From NCBI GenBank assembly GCA_030691545.1, contig JAUYEE010000099.1, forward strand, positions 1 to 41,678: a DNA stretch of 41,678 nucleotides, in the 5' to 3' direction. The stretch comes from a bacterium. Its GTDB lineage: Bacteria > Auribacterota > JABMQX01. Made by a program: the position numbers and the translations under genes. Within the stretch, counting starts at the first letter, position 1, and every line of letters starts with the position of its first letter. The notes under the pieces are model-generated. The model worked only from the letters and a program-made list of their open reading frames with translations. It ran no database searches and was not told the origin of the DNA. Of this stretch, positions 36,296-41,678 are shown one piece after another.

Positions 36296-38155
36296 CTACT
36301 CCATTAGGGCCCTGAGGTGCACCTCTACCGATTCGGACATCCCTTCGAGGCTGTAGCCTCCCTCCAGAACGGACACAAGCCGGCCCTTGCAGCACGTCTC
36401 CGCCAGTTCCTTGACGATGCGCGTGAGTTGTCCGTAGCCCTGCGCCGTGACCTTCATCCCGCCGAGAGGGTCGTCCTCGTGGGCGTCGAACCCGGCGGAG
36501 ATGAGCACAAAGTCAGGGCGAAAGTCAAGGGCCGCGGGCATCAGTTTCTCCCTGAAGGCCCTCTCGAAATCCTTGTCCCCTGACCCGGCACGCAGGGGCA
36601 CGTTGACATTGTAATTCAGACCTTTCCCCCTGCCTTTCTCTTCCGCGCTTCCAGTGCCGGGGTAGAAGGGATATTGGTGAACACTGAAGTAGAGCACGGT
36701 CGGGTCATCATAGAATGCTTCCTGAGTCCCGTTGCCGTGGTGCACGTCCCAGTCCACGATGAGGACCTTCTGGAGCTTGTGTTTCTTCTGGATATACCGG
36801 GCGGCGATGGCGACATTGTTGAAAAGACAGAAGCCCATCGCCTTGTCCTTCAGCGCGTGGTGACCCGGAGGGCGCACAGCACAAAAAGCGTTGTTGATTT
36901 TCCCCTCCATCACCGCATCTATCGCTGACAGCACTCCTCCAACAGCCGCCACGGCAACTTCATAGGATTCTGCCGATATTGGAGTGTCGCTCGAGTCCAT
37001 GTATTGCGCGCCTTGTTCGCAACTCTTTCTGACCCGTTCCACGTATTGCGGGGTGTGAACGGTAGTGAGCCATTCCTGCGAAGCTGGTGAGGGCTTGAGC
37101 GTTACCAGTTCGGGCAAGAGCCCCTTGTCTTTTAGCCTCTGGACTATAGCCGTCAGCCGCTGCGGCTTTTCCGGATGACTCGCCCCTGTGATGTGCTTGA
37201 GGTAAATGTCATCGCAAAGAAACCCTGTTTTCGATGTCTTCTGAGGATCGTCCTTCTCCACTTTGCCTTGTCTTCCCAGAGCGTTTTGAGGTGCCGCTCG
37301 CACACAGCGAAGTCCAATGCTCTCCGCAATGCAGGCATCTATGACACGGAAGTTCTCACCTGTGCGGGAGCTCGAGCGACACGCGTCTGCGCTGTAATTC
37401 CAGCCGCCGCCGCGCAGGACCCTGATGTCTCCCTTCTCCGGACCCTGGGGATTCTCGGGCGGGCTTCTCTTATAGTAGCTCTTGCTATAGACATCATTAC
37501 ACCATTCCGCTACATTTCCGTGCATGTCGTACAGGCCCCAGGCGTTTGGTTTCTTCTGCCCCACCGGATGCGTTTTCTTGGATGAATTTTCCTTGAACCA
37601 TGCGTACTGGGGTAGCTTGCGCGGATCCTTCCCGAAGGAGTAAGGCGTATGAGTTCCGGCACGACAGGCATATTCCCACTCGGCTTCGGTGGGCAGCCGG
37701 TACCCGTCTGCGCGGAAGTTACACTCCCAGGTTTCACTTTCTTCATCATAGCAGGGCTGAAGGCCCTCGGCCCGAGAGCGAAGGTTGCAGTACAAAGCCG
37801 CGTCGGCCCAGTTCACCGTGTCGACAGGGTTTCTGGGTCCACGGAAGCAGGAAGGATTCTCGCCGACTAACTTGAGGTAGTGCTCTTGGGTCACCTCGTA
37901 TCGGTCCATCAAAAAGCATTCAATCCAAACCCCGTGCACCGGCGACTCGTCGGATGGCCGATCCGTGCTTCCCATCTCGAACCACCCTTCAGGGACCAAC
38001 ACCATCTCAATGCCGGATTTCGTCCTTATAATCTGAGGGGTGTTCGAGTTCGACGCGGACTTCTCGACCTTTTTGCACGACAACGCGAGGAGAACCACGA
38101 GAGTCAGCAGCCAGTGCGAAACTCCCCTCCCCCATTTGCGCAGCCACTCTCTCAT
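36296..38155 (-). CDS. Lipoprotein fusion: SUMF1 domain plus histone-deacetylase-family domain
   Basis: 619 residues. ATG at 38155 follows GGAAGGGCGGGCA; in-frame ATG at 38182 is possible. N-terminal lipoprotein-type signal ends LVVLLALSC (Cys27). Residues ~38-285 are a SUMF1 domain (VPEGWFEMGS, MDRYEVTQEHYLKL, YRLPTEAEWEYACRAG, YDMHGNVAEWCND, IGLRCVRAAP) like the full 39397-40278 protein. A ~17-residue linker leads to a complete class II-type HDAC/acetylpolyamine amidohydrolase domain (SKTGFLCDDIYLKHITGASH onward) with catalytic His432-His433 (RPPGHHAL), Zn ligands Asp470 and His472 (DWDVHHGNG) and Asp557 (SAGFDAH), and Tyr601 (EGGYSLEGM). All key residues are present. The family hydrolyses acetyl-amide bonds, normally in the cytoplasm; export here is unusual. 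The substrate may be an acetylated envelope glycan or polyamine (inference). Confidence 0.92.
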   Translation of the reverse strand: MREWLRKWGRGVSHWLLTLVVLLALSCKKVEKSASNSNTPQIIRTKSGIEMVLVPEGWFEMGSTDRPSDESPVHGVWIECFLMDRYEVTQEHYLKLVGENPSCFRGPRNPVDTVNWADAALYCNLRSRAEGLQPCYDEESETWECNFRADGYRLPTEAEWEYACRAGTHTPYSFGKDPRKLPQYAWFKENSSKKTHPVGQKKPNAWGLYDMHGNVAEWCNDVYSKSYYKRSPPENPQGPEKGDIRVLRGGGWNYSADACRSSSRTGENFRVIDACIAESIGLRCVRAAPQNALGRQGKVEKDDPQKTSKTGFLCDDIYLKHITGASHPEKPQRLTAIVQRLKDKGLLPELVTLKPSPASQEWLTTVHTPQYVERVRKSCEQGAQYMDSSDTPISAESYEVAVAAVGGVLSAIDAVMEGKINNAFCAVRPPGHHALKDKAMGFCLFNNVAIAARYIQKKHKLQKVLIVDWDVHHGNGTQEAFYDDPTVLYFSVHQYPFYPGTGSAEEKGRGKGLNYNVNVPLRAGSGDKDFERAFREKLMPAALDFRPDFVLISAGFDAHEDDPLGGMKVTAQGYGQLTRIVKELAETCCKGRLVSVLEGGYSLEGMSESVEVHLRALME

Positions 38156-38271
38156 TGCCCGCCCTTCCTCACTGGGGCACATCCGGGCTGGTTGCTGTCC
38201 TCACTATTCGCGGTGACAGCGACGGGTTCGTCCATCGGATGTTTCCCAATTCCCCGGCAGCAGATACGGTA
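38152..38271 (-). pseudogene. Remnant of a beta-propeller gene C-terminus
   Basis: The frame ends CAPVRKGGQ then TGA, overlapping the ATG of the SUMF1-HDAC gene as ATGA. It aligns with the intact propeller end at 40275, APLRRRGQ then TGA, which overlaps its SUMF1 gene as GTGA. Upstream, NSEDSNQPG matches DGKDNKEPD and ICC..GIGK matches ICVGDLTGK. Only about 40 codons are recognisable. It overlaps no other gene; the intact propeller at 38292 lies in a different frame. Confidence 0.6.
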
Positions 38272-38291
38272 GGTTTGGCCTGATAAATTCA

Positions 38292-39287
38292 CTATTCTTG
38301 CTCCGGCGGAAGCCAATCGTAATCCCAGTGGTGACCGACCCAACCCGGCGGGCTGATCCTGATCGTCTCATTGTCAACAACTCGCACAATGTGGAGCGGG
38401 CTGTGCACCTCCCAACTGCCCGCGTGGCTAATCCTGACATAGGCGATGTATCGCCCGCAGTGAGACCACCGTCCGCATGGGTCCTGGCCGAGCAGATCTT
38501 TGGGGAGAGTGATTATCTTCCCGTCCGTGCCCTCGGGGAGCGAGGGATCGAACCTGCGGATGGCGAGGCTTCCACCTGCATTCCAGCACATCCATTTCCC
38601 GTCAGGAGAGAAACCGGGGTGGCACTCGCCTCCGCCGTCGGGATGGTTCGGCATCTTTTGTATCTCACCCCCGGCGGACGACATGAAATCTATCGTGTAC
38701 CTGGCGCCGAGATAGTTCCGAATCTCAAAAATGACCCAGTTGCCATCGAAGGACATGTCGGCAATGGAGACCCGTTGCTTCACGGGGATCGGCTTGCTTT
38801 CTTTCCCCGTCTCCACGTCCGTATAGATAATGCCTCCCCTGTCGCAATGGACGGTTCGCTTGCTGTCCGGCGCCCAGGCATATCCGCCGCCGCTCCGCTT
38901 TGTCTCCAGAGTCTCGACGTTCACAAGATAATCCCCGTAGTTGTACGAGAACCATTTCCCATCTGGAGAGGTGCGGGGCTTGTTTTCGTCCTTGTCCGGC
39001 GTATTCGTCAGTTGCTTGAGTCCCGAACCATCGGCGTTGATGATGTACAGGTCTCGCGCAACGGACTCTCCCTTCGACTCGTCCGGGTCTTTGGGATGGA
39101 TGGCGATGACGAGTCGGTATCCTGTCTCGCGCAACTCCTCTTTCAAATCGGGGATTCTCGGCTCGGCGAACGGCGTACAGCGCGGCGGCATTTCCCATGT
39201 TGCCCTGACCAAAGGTTTCCCTTCACCGTAGCAGAAGACGGCAACGGCAAACACGAACAGCACAAACAGCCTTCGGAGAACGTTCAT
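38292..39287 (-). CDS. Exported TolB/WD40-like beta-propeller protein (copy 1)
   Basis: 331 residues. ATG at 39287 has GAAAG upstream and gives signal peptide MNVLRRLFVLFVFAVAVFCYG; an earlier in-frame start adds only MSRKNCD. The body has PD40/TolB-type blades: LYIINADGSGLKQLTNTPDKDENKPRTSPDGKW, AWAPDSKR, HPGFSPDGKWMCWNAGG, GRWSHCGRYIAYV, ending WDYDWLPPEQE. Such propellers in the periplasm usually bind proteins or peptidoglycan-associated partners. It is paralogous to 40275-41330 and lies in the same order relative to a SUMF1-type lipoprotein gene, suggesting that propeller and SUMF1 proteins act together. No catalytic motif is seen. Confidence 0.88.
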   Translation of the reverse strand: MNVLRRLFVLFVFAVAVFCYGEGKPLVRATWEMPPRCTPFAEPRIPDLKEELRETGYRLVIAIHPKDPDESKGESVARDLYIINADGSGLKQLTNTPDKDENKPRTSPDGKWFSYNYGDYLVNVETLETKRSGGGYAWAPDSKRTVHCDRGGIIYTDVETGKESKPIPVKQRVSIADMSFDGNWVIFEIRNYLGARYTIDFMSSAGGEIQKMPNHPDGGGECHPGFSPDGKWMCWNAGGSLAIRRFDPSLPEGTDGKIITLPKDLLGQDPCGRWSHCGRYIAYVRISHAGSWEVHSPLHIVRVVDNETIRISPPGWVGHHWDYDWLPPEQE

Positions 39288-39396
39288 ATCGCAGTTCTTT
39301 CTGGACAAACGTTATAGCGACACACGGTTCTTTTCTGTTGAACAGCACTCCTGGGGTTGACTGATGACCATGAGACCAAGAGAGCCTTCCCATCTT

Positions 39397-40278
39397 CTAC
39401 TTCTTAGAGATGCCTTGCGGCGCATTCCGGACACAGCGGAATCCGATCGCGTCACTCGCAAGACACGTATCGTTAATGGAAGGGTCGCCCACACGGTAAG
39501 ACGAGCGGCAACTGTCCGCCCGAGAGTTCCAGGCGCCCCCCCGCAATACCCTTTCTTTTCCTTCTCCTGGTCCCTTTGGGTTTCTCTCCGGGCTTCCCTT
39601 GTAGTAATCTCTCGAATAGAAATCGTTGCACCATTCGGCGACATTCCCGTACATGTCGTAGAGTCCCCACGGATTCGGCTTCTTTCTCCCCACAGGATGC
39701 GTCTTCTTGGCCGAGTTCTCGGCGAACCAGGCATAGTCTTTCAGCTTCCCGGCATCGCTGCCGAAGAAATATCTTGTGGCTGTTCCTGCCCGACAGGCAT
39801 ACTCCCACTCCGCTTCCGTCGGGAGCCTGTATCCGTTTGCCTGGAAGGTACACTCCCACGTTTCTTCATCGTAGCAGGGCTCAAGTCCTTCCGCACGGGA
39901 ACGCTCATTGCAGTACAAGGCAGCATCCGTCCAGTTCATCTGTTCGGTAGGATGCTTCGGATTCTTGAAATGAGAAGGGTCGGGCAGAGGAAACTTGCCG
40001 TACTGCTCCTGCGTCACCTCGTACCTGTCCATCAAGAAAGAGTCAACCCACACTCTGTGTACGGGCGACTCATCCGCCGAGCCTTTCCCGCTCCCCATCT
40101 CGAACCAGCCCCCTCGAATGAGGACCATCTCGGTGCCGGATTTCGTCCTGATGACCTCCGGCGCCTCGGCGTCAGACAGGGAATCTTCGATTTTCCGGCA
40201 CGAGGACCCAAGCAGAATCGTGAGAAGCAGCAACAATCGAGGACTCGCGGCTCTTTGCCAGGGGGACGGCTCTCTCAC
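39397..40278 (-). CDS. SUMF1/FGE-fold lipoprotein
   Basis: 293 residues. GTG at 40278 lies after GAGGAGGAGG and overlaps the previous gene's TGA by four bases (GTGA), so translation is probably coupled. The product has a lipoprotein-type signal (RLLLLLTILLGSSC) and a SUMF1 domain: IRGGWFEMGSGKGSADESPV, MDRYEVTQEQYGKF, YRLPTEAEWEYACRAG, YDMYGNVAEWCNDFY, RVLRGGAWNSRADSCRSSYR, AIGFRCVRNAP. Compared with true formylglycine-generating enzymes, the first active-site Cys is Ser/Asn-like and only the second is present, so oxidation of sulfatase Cys is doubtful. It is the stand-alone counterpart of the SUMF1 half of the 36296-38155 fusion. Role unknown; anchored to an envelope membrane. Confidence 0.9.
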   Translation of the reverse strand: MREPSPWQRAASPRLLLLLTILLGSSCRKIEDSLSDAEAPEVIRTKSGTEMVLIRGGWFEMGSGKGSADESPVHRVWVDSFLMDRYEVTQEQYGKFPLPDPSHFKNPKHPTEQMNWTDAALYCNERSRAEGLEPCYDEETWECTFQANGYRLPTEAEWEYACRAGTATRYFFGSDAGKLKDYAWFAENSAKKTHPVGRKKPNPWGLYDMYGNVAEWCNDFYSRDYYKGSPERNPKGPGEGKERVLRGGAWNSRADSCRSSYRVGDPSINDTCLASDAIGFRCVRNAPQGISKK

Positions 40279-41330
40279 TGCCCCCTCCTCCTCAGCGGCG
40301 CCCAATCCGGCTCCTTATTGTCTTTTCCATCCGTCGTGACAGGCGTCCATTTCCCCGTCAGATCGCCAACGCAGATGTTCCAGCCCTCTGCTCTCTCTCC
40401 GACGATCTCCTCTGCGGCAGGGCCGAGTGAGAAGGCGATGTACTTGCCGTCCGGCGACCAGTCCGAATGGTAAACTTCAAATTCCTTTGGGCAGGTGGCA
40501 ACGTCGCGAACATCGGTGACTTTTGGTGTGCCGGATGTGAAGTCCAGGTTGCCGACGCACAGAGCCTCATCGGACTTCCCCCAGGTAAGTCTCTTCCCAT
40601 CGGGACTTGCGTCGAGCCTGCAGCCCCCGACTCCCCACGGCGAAAGATCGAACACCTTCGTCCCATTCGCCTCCAAAGCCAACTGGGCATGGCTGTAACC
40701 CATCCCGCCGTGCACGGTCGCAAAGAACCATTTGCCATCCGGCGACCAGCAAATGTTGTACAGGTGATGAAGGTTCTTGTTTGGATGTTGCCTGTGCTTC
40801 CGTGTCTGTAGGTCGTAGATGAAAAGCTCCCGAGTTGCATAATCCCTCGTTGTGTAACGGTCAAACTCAGCCTTGAGATAGGCAATGGACTTCCCGTCGG
40901 AACTCCAGCAGGGCTCCCGAGCGTTATCCGCGACCTTCGTTCGCTCTGTTCCATCAAGGTTCATGTAATAGACGTTTCGCACCTTGCTTTCTCCCATCCC
41001 TTCATCAACAACGAAACAGATTCTCATCCCGTCTGGGGAAGCGTGAGGATACATCTCATCCAGGTCCGAGGTGCGAGTCAGGTTCACCGGATTGGAGCCG
41101 TCCGCATTGATTAGGAACAGCTCCCAGTTGTTCTCGCGGTAGGTCTCATGGACGATCTTGAAAGGGACTTCGTTGAGTTTCATCTCAGCTCGCAGCTTGT
41201 CAGCCTGAGCGACTTTCATCTTCGCGAAATCCTCTCCCTCACCACTCAAGGGCGAGGTCATCATTGCCGCGAAAATCACAACGAGCGCTGCTGCCCACGA
41301 TCTCGCCGCCGTGTTTGGTTTTATTCTCAT
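40275..41330 (-). CDS. Exported TolB/WD40-like beta-propeller protein (copy 2)
   Basis: 351 residues. ATG at 41330 follows GGAGGGCAAGAGA and gives signal peptide MRIKPNTAARSWAAALVVIF continuing AAMMTSPLSG; the frame is open 27 nt further upstream without a better site. Propeller blades carry the TolB/PD40 pattern: LFLINADGSNPVNLTRTSDL, YPHASPDGMRICFV, CWSSDGKSIAYLKAEF, CWSPDGKWFFATVHGG, DASPDGKRLTWG, HSDWSPDGKYIAFSL, ending EPDWAPLRRRGQ. It is the first gene of the minus-strand operon, behind the promoter at 41361-41389, and overlaps the SUMF1 lipoprotein gene by four bases. Periplasmic protein-binding role inferred. Confidence 0.9.
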   Translation of the reverse strand: MRIKPNTAARSWAAALVVIFAAMMTSPLSGEGEDFAKMKVAQADKLRAEMKLNEVPFKIVHETYRENNWELFLINADGSNPVNLTRTSDLDEMYPHASPDGMRICFVVDEGMGESKVRNVYYMNLDGTERTKVADNAREPCWSSDGKSIAYLKAEFDRYTTRDYATRELFIYDLQTRKHRQHPNKNLHHLYNICWSPDGKWFFATVHGGMGYSHAQLALEANGTKVFDLSPWGVGGCRLDASPDGKRLTWGKSDEALCVGNLDFTSGTPKVTDVRDVATCPKEFEVYHSDWSPDGKYIAFSLGPAAEEIVGERAEGWNICVGDLTGKWTPVTTDGKDNKEPDWAPLRRRGQ

Positions 41331-41360
41331 TCTCTTGCCCTCCGTGCATTGTTTCAACTC

Positions 41361-41389
41361 AACATACCAATATTGCCGGGATTTATCAA
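41361..41389 (-). promoter_or_regulatory. Sigma-70-type promoter of the propeller/SUMF1/HDAC/MBOAT operon
   Basis: Minus strand: TTGATA (41389-41384), 17-nt spacer, TATGTT (41366-41361), about 30 nt before the ATG at 41330. Five of six and four of six matches to consensus. Confidence 0.5.
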
Positions 41390-41678
41390 TGGCAGGGAGA
41401 GAACCCGGTGCGGCTACGCTTCAGTGCTGGGCCATGGGCTGTTCGCCCGGTGGAAGCCCAGAAGTACCGCCGCCGTACCGGCGGCAGTCGTGAGGGCGTC
41501 CCGCCCTCACATGGCAAGTGCCCTGTTTCATCCTGGAGAAGTTGACACAGACGGTGGGGCAGTTCTGGCCGCAGCAGGACAACCGAGTCGCGAATGTCGC
41601 CCTGAGTGGGAGAATTTCATAGCTTTCGGAGGTGGGGTCCGACTGCTGCCGCGCGTTGGCCGATGCGACCACCGTGCA
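41390..41678. other. Noncoding end of window
   Basis: No recognisable gene; a minus-strand open frame at 41421-41672 runs through the palindromes and has no known motif. Confidence 0.5.
41467..41510. repeat. Two GC-rich palindromes
   Basis: CCGCCG-6 nt-CGGCGG (41467-41484) and GTGAGGGCG-TCC-CGCCCTCAC (41490-41510, perfect 9-bp arms). Same size class as the palindromes at 33482-33569. Confidence 0.75.

Noticed and set aside
36296..38155. Calling the fusion protein a true histone deacetylase
   Set aside because: Bacteria lack eukaryotic histones and the protein appears exported; only membership of the deacetylase superfamily is supported.
41421..41672. 83-codon minus-strand open frame
   Set aside because: Reads through two palindromes, no ribosome-binding site or known motif; possibly a fragment of something beyond the window.

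Overview
The window comes from a GC-rich, Gram-negative-type bacterial chromosome. Lipoprotein signals, an MBOAT/SGNH acetylation pair, giant secreted beta-helix proteins with 'choice-of-anchor Q'-like segments, many SUMF1-type proteins and an unusual EF-P loop suggest an uncultured lineage of the PVC/Planctomycetes/Lentisphaerae sort or a neighbouring candidate phylum. No rRNA or marker gene here fixes the phylum, so this is inference. I saw no tRNA, rRNA, CRISPR array or complete transposase.

Region 1 (1-9.4 kb) is mostly housekeeping: the end of an NtrC-type regulator, elongation factor P, a three-gene set (secreted protein, ABC ATPase, MacB/FtsX-like permease), a ComEA-like DNA-binding protein, leucyl-tRNA synthetase and an AMMECR1-domain protein. 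Nearly every gap holds a short palindromic repeat. One family (7-bp arms GCAGGCG/CGCCTGC with a GCTAC tail) occurs six times. One copy lies inside leuS as part of a 44-residue in-frame insertion, and another lies 2 nt from the leuS start codon. A second family (GACAGGAT...ATCCTGTC) occurs three times.

Region 2 (9.4-33.4 kb) is an accessory cell-surface region that begins abruptly at a truncated comM C-terminus. On the minus strand a giant beta-helix protein is followed by two tandem SUMF1-fold secreted proteins. The giant gene's signal peptide is out of frame by one base across a run of nine G, which suggests phase variation or a sequence error. On the plus strand three related giant proteins follow one another. 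They are built from 4, 3 and 2 copies of a beta-helix module joined by calcium-binding DxDxDG linkers, and almost every coil carries a Cys in the same register. A secreted GH35 beta-galactosidase ends this block.

Region 3 (33.7-41.3 kb) is a six-gene minus-strand operon behind a plausible sigma-70 promoter: beta-propeller, SUMF1 lipoprotein (GTGA overlap), a second beta-propeller, a SUMF1-histone-deacetylase-family fusion lipoprotein, an MBOAT O-acyltransferase and an SGNH/AlgJ-like partner. The propeller+SUMF1 cassette looks duplicated. A degraded propeller C-terminus still precedes the fusion gene with the same 4-bp stop/start overlap.

The most interesting possibility is that region 3 is an undescribed envelope acetylation/deacetylation system: MBOAT and SGNH proteins would add acetyl groups to an exported glycan, and an exported, Zn-dependent HDAC-fold enzyme tethered to a SUMF1 domain would remove them. 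The neighbouring GH35 enzyme and the giant beta-helix surface proteins fit a role in extracellular polysaccharide handling. The gene layout is read directly from the sequence; the function is inference.
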